Assembly: GCA_902800495.1 (NCBI GenBank) | Contig: CADCET010000020.1 | Location: forward strand, 1 to 62,858 | Reading direction: 5' to 3' | Length of the DNA: 62,858 bases | Source of the DNA: an uncultured Prevotellaceae bacterium | Lineage (GTDB): Bacteria > Bacteroidota > Bacteroidia > Bacteroidales > Bacteroidaceae | Shown here: positions 1 through 8,668 of the stretch, piece after piece | Layout: each line of letters starts with the position of its first letter | Position numbering within the stretch: the first letter of the stretch is position 1 | Program-made: the position numbers and the translations under genes | The notes under the pieces: model-generated | What the model was told of the DNA's origin: nothing | Databases searched by the model: none | The model's input: only the letters and a program-made list of their open reading frames with translations

Positions 1-145
1 CATCGTCGGCACGACGGGCATCGGCGCTGTCGGCAGTTCACCCGCCAACGCCACTGCCAAGCGCTACGACCTCAGCGGCCGCAAGGCTAAAGCCACGAAA
101 AAGGGTGTCGTCATCATCGACGGCAAAAAGGTCGTGGTTAAGTAA
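1..145 (+). CDS. C-terminal end of a secreted or surface protein (5' end outside window)
   Basis: The open frame starts at base 2 and ends with TAA at 143-145, giving 47 residues. The tail reads YDLSGRK, then a basic stretch, then GVVIIDGKKVVVK. The 1376-residue surface protein at 40577-44707 ends almost the same way (YNLSGQR ... GINIVGGKKVIIK). This tag is common at the C-terminus of large secreted Prevotella proteins and resembles a type IX secretion sorting signal; that role is inferred. The catalytic or binding part lies upstream of the window, so the product cannot be named. Confidence 0.7.
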   Translation, partial: IVGTTGIGAVGSSPANATAKRYDLSGRKAKATKKGVVIIDGKKVVVK

Positions 146-167
146 GAGAAGACCTTAAAGAAAAGTA

Positions 168-212
168 ACGCCCCAACGTCATCCTTACTGGGATACGTTG
201 GGGCGTTTTTTA
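168..212 (+). terminator. Rho-independent terminator
   Basis: A 12-bp stem (ACGCCCCAACGT at 168-179 pairing with ACGTTGGGGCGT at 195-206) is followed by a run of T. It lies 23 bases after the stop of the partial gene and separates it from the B12 riboswitch transcript. Confidence 0.9.
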
Positions 213-279
213 CAAGCGGTTAGATAACCGATGGAGAAAGGGGGTTACGTTTGGGGCGAGGATGCAATTTTTGGCGGTT

Positions 280-314
280 TTTGGTGCGTATTTAGAAAAT
301 AATGTGTAACTTTG
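280..314 (+). promoter_or_regulatory. Bacteroidota-type promoter of the first B12 operon
   Basis: TAACTTTG at 307-314 matches the Bacteroidota -7 consensus TAnnTTTG. A TTTG at 280-283 could be the -33 element, with a 23-base spacer that is slightly long. Transcription would start at about 320, just before the riboswitch. Confidence 0.7.
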
Positions 315-317
315 CAG

Positions 318-566
318 CCGTTTTGGTGATGACGGGGTGTTCCACTCCGGCATAAAAGGGAATCAGGTGAGAATCCTGAGCAGTACCCGCTACTGTCATC
401 CCCTTGTGAAAAGTCCGAACATAACCACTGACAACAAAAGTTGAAGAATTGAAAAATTGAAAAATTGAAATCACTTACTTGTTGGGAAGGTGGACTTTTT
501 GGGGAGAGCCAGGAGACCTGCCAGAGCAATATTACCGCCCACGTGTCTCGGGAATAAGGCGCGTGG
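318..566 (+). promoter_or_regulatory. Adenosylcobalamin riboswitch 1
   Basis: The conserved core is present: GGGAATCAGGTGAGAATCC followed by a CCCGCTACTGT block near 385-397, CCACTGAC near 424, and the B12 box AGCCAGGAGACCTGCC at 507-522. It precedes the TonB receptor by about 70 bases. A low-complexity tract of TTGAA-type repeats (about 439-470) sits in the variable hairpin between CCACTGAC and the GGGAAGG strand. After the B12 box a 9-bp hairpin (539-547 with 558-566, loop TCGGGAATAA) probably belongs to the expression platform; no T-run follows, so control is more likely at translation than by termination. High adenosylcobalamin should shut the downstream operon off. Confidence 0.95.
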
Positions 567-592
567 ATGTGAAAGAAGTTTTACCAAGTAGA

Positions 593-2713
593 ATGAGACA
601 ACTGCTTACGATTGCGGTTTGCTTGCTGTGTATGGCTGTGAACGGCCAGACGCGGAAGCCGAAGAAGAGCCACATGCGCGACAGCGTGGCCCTGAGCGAC
701 GTGACCGTTACTGGAAAGTCGAAGACGCAGAAGCTGCGCGAGGGCGCCCTGTCGGTAAACGCCATCGACGTGCGCTCGCAGGTTGGCTCCATCCATTCGC
801 TCAGCGGGCTGATTGACCGTACTACAGGCGTTAAAATCCGCGAAGACGGCGGTATCGGTTCCGACTTCGAGCTGTCTATCAACGGCATGTCGGGCAGTTC
901 CGTGCGCTACTTCATCGACGGTGTTCCCCTCGACACGAAAGGCTCTGGAGTGACGATAGCCAATATGCCGGTGGGTATGGTCGACTATGTTGAGATTTAT
1001 AAGGGCGTTGTGCCGTCGTGGCTTTGCAGCGACGTACTTGGCGGCGCCGTCAACATTGTGACGCATCGCCAGAAGTCTGACTATCTGGAGGCGTCGTACG
1101 GCGTAGGGTCGTACCATACGCACAAGGCCGATCTCAGTGGTCAATGGTCAATGGCCAATGGTCTGGTTATCCGTCCTTCGGTGGGCGTCAGCTACTCCAA
1201 GAACGACTACCTGATGAAGGATGTCGAGGTATGGGACGAGGCGGCAGGTCTCTACCTGCCCCAAGAGCGCCGCCGCTTTCACGACGACTATTTCTCGCTG
1301 CTGGGGCAGTTGGAGGTTGGCTTCAGAGACAAGCCGTGGGCCGACAACTGTTTTGTCACCCTATCATATAATAAGGTGAACAATGACCTTCAGACCAATC
1401 AGGTGCAGAATCATGTCATCGGTATGGCCGACAACAAGAGCAACGCCTGGAGCGTGGCCCTGCGCTATCAGAAGCGTGATTTCCTGATGAAGAAGCTCAA
1501 TGCCAGCCTGTCGTTGTCGCATACGTGGGACCATTCCGTCGCTACCGATACGGCACACCGCAAGTACGACTGGAATGGCGACTGGATCAAGAGTTCGCGC
1601 AACGAGATGAACGGCCGGGCCTTTATGCAACGTCACTACAAACGGCCTCTCACCCTGGCCAGAGCCGACCTTGCCTATCGTTTTTCGGACGAGCATCTCC
1701 TGAATCTCAGCTACTCGTTCAACAAGACGGGCAATGACCGCTGGGACGAGGTGGACGCCAGCTTTGAGCCTGCCAACGATGTGTTTGCCAAACATGTCTT
1801 CGGATTGGCCTACAACCAGTCGCTGCTGAAGGGGCGTCTGTACAACACGTTCTTCGTGAAGGACTACGTGAACCACCTGCAGATAGAACAGACCGACTTG
1901 TCGTTTATCACTGGCTCCAAGACGATGACCGGTTCGAATACCAAGAACAGTTTTGGCGGAGGCTTGGGGACGAAATTCGAGCTGATGCCGCAGATAGCTG
2001 TCAAAGCCAACTATGAACACAGCGTGCGACTGCCGTTGGCCCGCGAACTTTTGGGCAACGGTACGACCATCTTTGCTAATACGACCCTGAAGCCTGAGGA
2101 AAGTAACAACCTGAACGCCGGTGTCTTCGGCACTTTCACGTCAGGGCGCCACAGCTTGTATTACGAAGTGAACGGCTTCCTGCGCTACGTGGAGAACTAC
2201 ATCCAACCTCAAATTTCCGACGATGAAGGCTATCTGCAGTATGTCAACCAGCCTGCCGTCAGCATCAAAGGCTTGGAGGGTGAGCTGCGCTACGATTGGG
2301 ACAAACGGTTTCAGGCTGTGGCGAACATCAGCTGGCAGGACGCTCGCGACGACAAGCGCTATAAGGACGACGGTTTGCCTTCGGTCACTTACAAGAATCA
2401 TGTGCCCAACCGTCCCTGGCTCTTCGCTTCGGCCGAGGCGCATTACCGTTTAGGGAATATCGTCGTGGGCCTCGACTATCAGTGGGTACACTGGTTTTAC
2501 CTCTCGTGGGAAGCCTACGGACTGCCCGAGACGAAAGCGCGAATACCTGAGAAGAATCTGTTAGGCGCCAATGTCGCCTATTCCTGGCATGACAGCCGCT
2601 ATAGTGTGTCGCTCGACTGTCAGAACCTGCTCGACCAGACGGTGTACGACAACTACAAACTGCAAAAGCCGGGGCGGTCGCTGTTTGTGAAATTCAGAGT
2701 GTTGATACATTAA
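593..2713 (+). CDS. TonB-dependent outer-membrane receptor under B12 riboswitch (BtuB-like)
   Basis: A 706-residue outer-membrane active transporter. A signal peptide (about residues 1-19, ending AVNGQ) is followed by a plug domain with the FIDGVPLD and GGAVNIVT motifs and a beta-barrel ending in the aromatic-rich strand SLFVKFRVLIH. I chose ATG 593; an upstream in-frame TTG at 479 lies inside the riboswitch and does not give a signal peptide. Riboswitch control points to a corrinoid, a cobalt-containing tetrapyrrole or a cobalt complex as substrate. The genes that follow (surface lipoprotein, exported chelatase, CobN-like protein) suggest the ligand is processed in the periplasm. A 7-bp tandem repeat (1139-1163) is inserted in frame. 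The family is sure; the exact substrate is not known. Confidence 0.9.
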   Translation: MRQLLTIAVCLLCMAVNGQTRKPKKSHMRDSVALSDVTVTGKSKTQKLREGALSVNAIDVRSQVGSIHSLSGLIDRTTGVKIREDGGIGSDFELSINGMSGSSVRYFIDGVPLDTKGSGVTIANMPVGMVDYVEIYKGVVPSWLCSDVLGGAVNIVTHRQKSDYLEASYGVGSYHTHKADLSGQWSMANGLVIRPSVGVSYSKNDYLMKDVEVWDEAAGLYLPQERRRFHDDYFSLLGQLEVGFRDKPWADNCFVTLSYNKVNNDLQTNQVQNHVIGMADNKSNAWSVALRYQKRDFLMKKLNASLSLSHTWDHSVATDTAHRKYDWNGDWIKSSRNEMNGRAFMQRHYKRPLTLARADLAYRFSDEHLLNLSYSFNKTGNDRWDEVDASFEPANDVFAKHVFGLAYNQSLLKGRLYNTFFVKDYVNHLQIEQTDLSFITGSKTMTGSNTKNSFGGGLGTKFELMPQIAVKANYEHSVRLPLARELLGNGTTIFANTTLKPEESNNLNAGVFGTFTSGRHSLYYEVNGFLRYVENYIQPQISDDEGYLQYVNQPAVSIKGLEGELRYDWDKRFQAVANISWQDARDDKRYKDDGLPSVTYKNHVPNRPWLFASAEAHYRLGNIVVGLDYQWVHWFYLSWEAYGLPETKARIPEKNLLGANVAYSWHDSRYSVSLDCQNLLDQTVYDNYKLQKPGRSLFVKFRVLIH
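1139..1163. repeat. In-frame 7-bp tandem repeat inside the TonB receptor gene
   Basis: Units of the form TCAATGG / CCAATGG run three times and keep the frame, encoding about residues 183-191 (QWSMANG region) at a turn between barrel strands. It is one of several low-complexity inserts in B12 genes of this window. Confidence 0.6.
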
Positions 2714-2743
2714 ACATTAAAGATTAAACATTAAACATTAAAG

Positions 2744-2914
2744 ATACAAGTTTCGCATGTTGAGAAGATATAGGAAGATAAAGGAAGATATGCCGCTTTT
2801 CAGCGGCGAAAGGCTACGGGTAGGCGAGCTCTGCTCGGGAATGTCTTATATCTCCTTCTATCTTCATCTGTCTCCCTCTATCTACAAGGCAAGCGGAGCT
2901 TGCGAAAGTTGAAT
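2744..2914. repeat. Dispersed palindromic intergenic element, copy A (171 bp)
   Basis: The first 67 bases (2744-2810) are identical to 16123-16189, and the last 20 (2895-2914) match 16216-16235. The ends are inverted repeats (CAAGTTTCGCA against TGCGAAAGTTG). The arms are purine-rich GAAGATA repeats facing CTTCTATCT repeats, so the whole element can fold into one long imperfect hairpin. It is flanked on both sides by TTAAACAT/TTAAAGAT tandem repeats (2713-2743 and 2915-2950). It fills the gap between the receptor and lipoprotein genes. No coding capacity was seen, so this looks like a MITE- or REP-like element. Confidence 0.8.
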
Positions 2915-2961
2915 TAAAGATTAAACATTAAACATTAAACATTATAATTAACAATTAAGAC

Positions 2962-4239
2962 ATGAAAAAGTATCTGTTAAGTTTTGCAGTCCTGATGATG
3001 GGCATGGCCCTGACGACTGCTTGTTCGAGTGACGATGATGACAACAATGTGACTCCGCAGCCCGAGCCCGTAGTGCCTGTGGAAACCTATCACTATGACC
3101 TGACGGTGACCGTCGGCAAGCATGGAGGCATGGCCTCGTCGGAAACCCACCTGACAATGAGTGTTGACTCGCTGTCGAACCCCGGCCAGACGGTTAATTT
3201 TGAGGGTAACGGTATCGAGATTACCGACTACACCATTGAGAATATCTACGACAAGAAGTATATGTACCAGGTGCCTGTGTCGGGCGACCGCTTCACCAAG
3301 CTGCAGATTAAGAATAATCAGCTGAAGGTTGTTCGCGAGCGTCCGTTTGCCAACAACACCTTTGTTCCGCGCAAATACACCCATGCCTGGATCAACGACA
3401 GCACCCTGATCATCATGGCTGCCAACGGCGATGCCAACAAGGTTATCTGGACCAAGCTGAATACCAATAACATGACCATCATCAACGAGGGTGAGCTGTC
3501 GCTCGGCCTGGCCGACGGTTATGAGACCTTCACCACCAGCGGTCTGCTGACCTATCGTCAGAGCGACAAGAAGCTGTTCTACTTCTACTACGGTAAGAAG
3601 GGCTCTGGCCGTAAAGCCACCAAGGAGCCGTTCTTCCACGTTGCCGTCGTCAACCCCGAGACGATGGCTGTTGAGAAGGATATCATCAACAAGGAGGCTT
3701 CCGAGATGCAGGGCTCTGCCTATGGCGAGCTGATGCAGAACTTCATGTTCTTCGACGACAACGACAACCTCTACCTGTCTACATTCAGCACCGTCGACGA
3801 GAAGAACATCGGTCGTCTGCTGCGCATCAAGAAGGGTCAGTACGACTTCGAGGCTGGCTACAACGCATTCCCCGACGCCAAGGGCAAGATTGTCAGCGTC
3901 CTCTACATCGGCAACAACAAGGCCTTAGCTTATTCGGGCGATGCTGAAGTCGGAACAAGTATTCAGGATCAGGCTTACTACTACTCGATTGTCGACCTGA
4001 CTGCCAAGACTGCCACCCCCATCCAGTTTAACGGCAGCGCCCTGCCTTACAGTGCCGGCAGCTTCTCGCAGCGTGCTGTCTATAATGCCGGTGAGAAGAA
4101 GGCTTACTTCGGTATCAGCAATGCCGACGGCGAGACGATCTATGTCTACGATGTCGCTACGGGCAACGTGAAGAAGGGTCTGAGCATCGCTCCCGGCTAC
4201 TACTTCGACCAGATTCGCCTCGTGCAGAACGACAATTAA
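2962..4239 (+). CDS. Surface lipoprotein, DUF4374-like
   Basis: A 425-residue protein with a lipoprotein signal (MKKYLLSF ... LTTACSS, Cys about 21) followed by an acidic SDDDDNN stretch. That stretch resembles the lipoprotein export signal of Bacteroidota that directs proteins to the cell surface. The body consists of repeated beta-rich blocks, as expected of a beta-propeller, and resembles the DUF4374 family found beside TonB receptors for iron or tetrapyrrole ligands. As partner of the preceding receptor it may capture the ligand outside the cell. It is separated from the receptor by a repeat element but from the next gene by only 2 bases. The family call is from memory of typical sequences; the ligand is unknown. 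Confidence 0.7.
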   Translation: MKKYLLSFAVLMMGMALTTACSSDDDDNNVTPQPEPVVPVETYHYDLTVTVGKHGGMASSETHLTMSVDSLSNPGQTVNFEGNGIEITDYTIENIYDKKYMYQVPVSGDRFTKLQIKNNQLKVVRERPFANNTFVPRKYTHAWINDSTLIIMAANGDANKVIWTKLNTNNMTIINEGELSLGLADGYETFTTSGLLTYRQSDKKLFYFYYGKKGSGRKATKEPFFHVAVVNPETMAVEKDIINKEASEMQGSAYGELMQNFMFFDDNDNLYLSTFSTVDEKNIGRLLRIKKGQYDFEAGYNAFPDAKGKIVSVLYIGNNKALAYSGDAEVGTSIQDQAYYYSIVDLTAKTATPIQFNGSALPYSAGSFSQRAVYNAGEKKAYFGISNADGETIYVYDVATGNVKKGLSIAPGYYFDQIRLVQNDN

Positions 4240-4241
4240 TA

Positions 4242-5069
4242 ATGAGAAACGTGTATTATATAAGTTGTTTTTTGATGTTCCTGTGTGCGGCCGTGTGCCG
4301 TGCACAGGACATTTCTTCTGAGCGTGCCCTGCTGATGGTGCATTTCGGCACCACCTACGACGACACCCGCCAGAAGACCATCGACGCCATCAACCAGAAA
4401 GCCCGTGAGACGTTTCCCGCGATGGCCGTCAGCGAAGCCTACACCTCGCGCATCGTCATGAAGCGGCTGGCCGGGCGCGGCGTCGTGAAGGATACCCCCG
4501 TCGAGGCGCTGTTGCGGTTGCGCGCTGAGGGCATCAAGACGGTGATGATTCAACCCTCATACGTCATCGACGGTATTGAGATGGCCGAGCTGCGCCGCGA
4601 CGTGGACCGCCTGCGCCCTTTCTTTGACAGCATCTATGTCTCCACGCCGCTGCTCTATAGCGTCGACGACTGCCAGCGCGTCTGCGACGTACTGGTAGCC
4701 CGCCACAAGGCTGACGCTAAGAAACGCGAGCACGTCGTCTTCGTTGGCCACGGCACCGAAGGTCCTGCTACCGCCCTCTACTCACAGATAGACTATCAAC
4801 TCGCTGCCGGTGGCCATCCGAACTACCACGTTGCCACCATCGAAGGCTATCCCACGCAGGAGACAGCCCTCAGCAAGATCAAGGCCATGAAAGGCCGGCG
4901 GGTGACGCTCGTCCCCCTGCTCTTCGTGGCTGGCGACCATGCGTCGAACGATATTGCCGTAGAGTGGAAGGCCGAACTTGAGCGCCAAGGACTGACGGTC
5001 GACGTCCGCCTGGAGGGCTTGGGCGAGGTGCCCGCGATACAGCAGTTGTATTTAGAAAAGCTGAAATGA
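4242..5069 (+). CDS. cbiK: Exported CbiK-type tetrapyrrole chelatase (sirohydrochlorin cobaltochelatase family)
   Basis: A 275-residue protein. Residues 1-22 form a Sec signal peptide (MRNVYY ... CRAQ), so the enzyme should act in the periplasm. The mature part has the CbiK hallmarks: HFGTTYDDTR near the start, the metal-binding His in FVGHGTE and the second His in VAGDHASNDIA. CbiK puts Co2+ into sirohydrochlorin in the anaerobic B12 pathway; periplasmic relatives are known from Desulfovibrio. Its stop overlaps the next gene by ATGA, so it is translationally coupled to the CobN-like protein. A periplasmic site does not fit de novo synthesis, which is cytosolic, so metal handling on an imported tetrapyrrole is plausible (inference). 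Confidence 0.88.
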   Translation: MRNVYYISCFLMFLCAAVCRAQDISSERALLMVHFGTTYDDTRQKTIDAINQKARETFPAMAVSEAYTSRIVMKRLAGRGVVKDTPVEALLRLRAEGIKTVMIQPSYVIDGIEMAELRRDVDRLRPFFDSIYVSTPLLYSVDDCQRVCDVLVARHKADAKKREHVVFVGHGTEGPATALYSQIDYQLAAGGHPNYHVATIEGYPTQETALSKIKAMKGRRVTLVPLLFVAGDHASNDIAVEWKAELERQGLTVDVRLEGLGEVPAIQQLYLEKLK

Positions 5070-8000
5070 TGAGACGCATTCTCTCTCTCTCAATCATATT
5101 TCTGTTGCTGGCGGTGGGCGGCTATGTCGTCTACCGCCAGTTTATGGCGCCTACGCGCATCCTCGTCGTCAACGCCCTGGAGGCACAGCAGGCCGACTTC
5201 GTGCTGAACAATGACTCGCGCCATATCAGCGTCAGCTGTGTGGATGCCGACCAGATGACGTCGCTCGACGGCTACGATGCCATCATCTTCTATGCCCGCC
5301 GCATCTTCCTCACCGACGAGCAGATGGCCGAGGTGCAGCGTGTGGCCGGTCGCGGCGTGCCTATCTTCACCAAGACGCTGCGCACCAGCGACTTCGTCGA
5401 GAACCACAACCTCACCGACGCCCAGATTGATACCCTGAAACAGTATTTCGAGAACGACAACCGACAGAACTACCGCAACGGACTGCGCTACCTGCGCCAT
5501 ATTGCGACGCCCCGCCGATGGGGCGACCAGCAGGTAGAGCCGCCCGTAGAGGTGCCGAAGAACATGTTCTACCACCGGCAGTACGGCCAGTACTTCAAGA
5601 CGGCCGACGAGCTGACGGCCTATCTGCGCCATCAGGGACTCTATCACGAAGGCCGTCCGACCGTCGCCATGATCTCGGGCATCACCTTCCCCATGGAGGG
5701 CAACCGCGAGCACGTCGACACCCTCATCACGATGCTCACCCAGCGAGGCATGAATGTCTATCCGCTGACGGGTATGGGCAAGATGCGCGACCGTATGCTG
5801 CGACAGCTGCAGCCCGACGCCGTCGTCTATCTGCCTATGGGACGTATCGGCAACGACACGCTCATACAATGGATGCAAGCGAAGAACGTCGCCCTCTTCA
5901 CGCCGTTCCCCATCTCGGCATCGCACGACGAATGGCTCGACGAGCACGTCCCGATGTCGTCAGGCTCGAAGAACGCCCGTATCGTCATCCCTGAGATTGA
6001 CGGCGGCATCGCGCCTTACTGCATCGGCACACAGAACACCGATGCCAAGGGCTACTACCGCTATACGGCAGAAGTGGAACGCTGTGAGGCGCTGGCCGAA
6101 AACGTCAGCCGCTACCTCTCGCTGCGCACCAAGCCCAACCGTGATAAACACATCGCCATCGGCTATTTCCGCCGTCCGGGGAAGGATGCCCTGCTGGCCA
6201 GCGGCATGGAGGTCGTCCCGTCGATGTACAACTTCCTGCTCCGCCTCCGCCGTGAGGGCTACCGTGTCGACGGACTGCCCGCGACGCTCGACGCCTTTGC
6301 CCACGACGTCCATGAGGCGGCCGACCATCCGCTGTGGGCCGTCAAGCGTGATTATGAACAGTGGGTGAAGCAGGTGATTCCCGCCGCCAAGTATGCCGAG
6401 GTGACCGATCGTTACGGCACGCCGCCCGACAGCATCCCCATGACGGCCGTGCGCTATGGCAGTGTGCTGCTTTTCCTGCAACCCCGTCCTGCCCTGGGCG
6501 ACGATGACTTCCGCTTTGTCCACGGCGTCGACGTGGCACCGCCACACTCCTATCTCGCACCTTATCTCTATATGCAGCGTGAGTTCCGGGCCGATGCCCT
6601 CGTCCACTTCGGCACCCACGGCAACCTCGAGTTCACCCCGGGCCGCGATGCTGCCATGCGCCGCGAAGACTGGAGCCAGCAGCTGATAGGCCCTGTGCCG
6701 CATTTCTATTTCTACACCATCGGCAATATCGGCGAGGCCGTCATTGCCAAGCGCCGCTCGCATGCCGTCATCCTCACCTATCTGACGCCGCCATACGCTG
6801 AGAGTGGTATGCGCCAGAAGTACAACCAGCTGCACAACGACATCCACAGATTAATGGAAAAGGGAAAAGTGAATAGTGAAAAATTTGCTACCGCCAAACC
6901 TTCACCTGAAGGGACTCCGGTAGGAAATTCTTCACTCTTCACTCTTCACTCTTCACTTAAACAACGCATCGTGACCGAAGGGCTGCACCGCCTCTTTAAT
7001 ATCGACAGCACCCTTACCGCACCCTTGTCGCATGACGAGCTGGAACGTATTGACACCCATCTGGAGGAGCTGATGGATGAGCGTATGCAGGGGGCCTACT
7101 ACGTATTAGGACAACCCTATACCGAGGAGCAGCTGCGCCAGACCTGCCGCGCCATCAACGACGACCCCGCCGAGTGGCCGCGGTTGCGCAGTCTGCTGTT
7201 AGCCTCTACACAGGCCGAGATGGACAATATGGTGCGTGCCCTCAGCGGCGGCACCGTAGCACCAGCCCCCGGCGGCGACCCCGTGATGAACGACAACGTG
7301 CTGCCTACAGGCCGCAATATGTTCAGCATCAACCCCGACAACACCCCCGACCCGCAGGCGTGGGAAGACGGTCGCCGATTAGCTGAGCAGACGCTGGCCG
7401 AATACCGTCGGAAGCACGACGGACAGTGGCCCCGCAAGGTGAGCTATACCTTCTGGGCTGGTGAGTTCATTGCCTCAGGCGGTGCCACCATCGCCCAGGC
7501 GCTCTGGATGTTAGGCGTGGAACCTGAGCGCGACAGCCAGGGACGCATCGGACAGCTGCGCCTCGTGCCTGCTGCCGAGTTAGGCCGTCCGCGTATCAAT
7601 GTGGTGGTGCAGGTCAGCGGACAGCTGCGCGATATTGCCGATTCGCGCCTGAAGCTCATCACCGAGGCCATTCAGATGGCGTCTGCCGCCGAGGGCGATT
7701 CCAACTTCGTGCATGAGGGGACGCTGGCACAGGAGCGAGAGCTGATAGAGCGCGGCGTCAGTCCCCAGCAGGCCCGCCAGCTGGCCACCCTCCGCGTCTT
7801 CGGTCCTGTCAACAACGGCTACTCTACGGGCATGATGAACTTCATAGAACGCAGCGAGAAGTGGCAGTCTGCCGACGAGCTCTCCGACCAGTATCTGAAT
7901 AATATGTGTGCCGCCTACGGCGACGACGAGCATTGGGGACTGATGCAGAAGGAACTCTTTGCCGCTGCCCTGCAACAGACCGACGTGCTGGTGCAGCCCC

Positions 8001-8668
8001 GCCAGAGTAATACCTGGGGACCGCTGTCGCTCGATCATGTCTATGAGTTTACGGGCGGACTGTCGATGGTGGTCCGGCGGCTGACGGGACGCGAACCTGA
8101 CGCCCTGATGGCCGACTACCGTAATCCGCGACGTCGCCGTATGCAGGGACTCAAGGAGGCTATCGATATTGAGGCACGGACAACCATCCTGAACCCCAAA
8201 TTCATCCGTGAGCGCATGAAGGGCGACGAGGGCACCGCCCAGATGTTCGGCGAGGTGTTCCGCAATATTTACGGATGGAATGTCACCCGTCCGTCAGCCC
8301 TCGATCCTCAGCTCTACGACGACCTCTACCGCCTCTACGTCGAGGACGCCGAGGGCTTAGGCGTCCGTCAGTTCCTCGAGCAGAAGAATCCTGCTGCCTA
8401 CCAGTCGATGACCGAGACGATGCTTGAGAGTGCACGGAAGGGATATTGGAAACCCTCTGACGTTCAGCTCGCGCAGATGAAGCAGCTGAACACGCGCCTG
8501 ACGGCACAGACGGCCGCCGACCGTCAGGCCTTGCTACTCGAGAAGCAGGGTGGGGCAGCGGCTGCTGAAGAGCCGGCATCCGTCTCGTCTGCCGCTACCA
8601 CGATAGCTGTTGTGGTCATCGTGCTGCTGCTCTCTGCGCTTGTTGTCTGGATGCGACGTAGAAAATAA
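5066..8668 (+). CDS. Membrane-anchored CobN-like chelatase (HmuS-like)
   Basis: A 1200-residue CobN/BchH family protein. It carries the conserved core HFGTHGNLEFTPG (about residues 513-525) and a C-terminal CobN signature near EFTGGLSMVV and NPKFIRERMKG. Unlike cytosolic CobN it has an N-terminal membrane anchor (residues 5-24) and a second one at the C-terminus (about 1172-1194, followed by RRRK), so the large domain should face the periplasm. The window encodes the anaerobic corrin pathway, which does not need CobN, and no CobST or ChlID ATPase partners are present. The following ExbB-like and DUF2149 genes match the hmuSTUV haem systems, where HmuS is a CobN homologue implicated in anaerobic removal of iron from haem. 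By analogy this may remove metal from, or insert it into, a corrinoid or porphyrin. Residues about 601-631 are a repeat-derived insert. Confidence 0.88.
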   Translation: MMRRILSLSIIFLLLAVGGYVVYRQFMAPTRILVVNALEAQQADFVLNNDSRHISVSCVDADQMTSLDGYDAIIFYARRIFLTDEQMAEVQRVAGRGVPIFTKTLRTSDFVENHNLTDAQIDTLKQYFENDNRQNYRNGLRYLRHIATPRRWGDQQVEPPVEVPKNMFYHRQYGQYFKTADELTAYLRHQGLYHEGRPTVAMISGITFPMEGNREHVDTLITMLTQRGMNVYPLTGMGKMRDRMLRQLQPDAVVYLPMGRIGNDTLIQWMQAKNVALFTPFPISASHDEWLDEHVPMSSGSKNARIVIPEIDGGIAPYCIGTQNTDAKGYYRYTAEVERCEALAENVSRYLSLRTKPNRDKHIAIGYFRRPGKDALLASGMEVVPSMYNFLLRLRREGYRVDGLPATLDAFAHDVHEAADHPLWAVKRDYEQWVKQVIPAAKYAEVTDRYGTPPDSIPMTAVRYGSVLLFLQPRPALGDDDFRFVHGVDVAPPHSYLAPYLYMQREFRADALVHFGTHGNLEFTPGRDAAMRREDWSQQLIGPVPHFYFYTIGNIGEAVIAKRRSHAVILTYLTPPYAESGMRQKYNQLHNDIHRLMEKGKVNSEKFATAKPSPEGTPVGNSSLFTLHSSLKQRIVTEGLHRLFNIDSTLTAPLSHDELERIDTHLEELMDERMQGAYYVLGQPYTEEQLRQTCRAINDDPAEWPRLRSLLLASTQAEMDNMVRALSGGTVAPAPGGDPVMNDNVLPTGRNMFSINPDNTPDPQAWEDGRRLAEQTLAEYRRKHDGQWPRKVSYTFWAGEFIASGGATIAQALWMLGVEPERDSQGRIGQLRLVPAAELGRPRINVVVQVSGQLRDIADSRLKLITEAIQMASAAEGDSNFVHEGTLAQERELIERGVSPQQARQLATLRVFGPVNNGYSTGMMNFIERSEKWQSADELSDQYLNNMCAAYGDDEHWGLMQKELFAAALQQTDVLVQPRQSNTWGPLSLDHVYEFTGGLSMVVRRLTGREPDALMADYRNPRRRRMQGLKEAIDIEARTTILNPKFIRERMKGDEGTAQMFGEVFRNIYGWNVTRPSALDPQLYDDLYRLYVEDAEGLGVRQFLEQKNPAAYQSMTETMLESARKGYWKPSDVQLAQMKQLNTRLTAQTAADRQALLLEKQGGAAAAEEPASVSSAATTIAVVVIVLLLSALVVWMRRRK
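6866..6958. repeat. In-frame palindromic insert in the CobN-like gene
   Basis: The arm at 6866-6892 (GTGAATAGTGAA type) pairs with 6919-6944 (TTCACTCTTCAC type) at about 24 of 27 positions, followed by two more TTCACTC units. The reading frame is kept and encodes a Ser/Thr/Pro-rich loop (NSEKF ... LFTLHSSLK). The sequence type is that of intergenic repeats elsewhere in the window. Confidence 0.75.

Noticed and set aside
479-592. TTG start giving a 744-residue TonB receptor
   Set aside because: It lies inside the riboswitch before the B12 box and adds no signal peptide; ATG 593 gives a normal one.
2744-2914. Insertion sequence remnant
   Set aside because: No transposase-like coding and no target duplications visible; the internal hairpin fits a small palindromic element better.
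5066-8668. Cytosolic CobN subunit of the aerobic cobaltochelatase
   Set aside because: It has membrane anchors at both ends, the pathway in the window is the anaerobic one and no CobST or ChlID partners are present.
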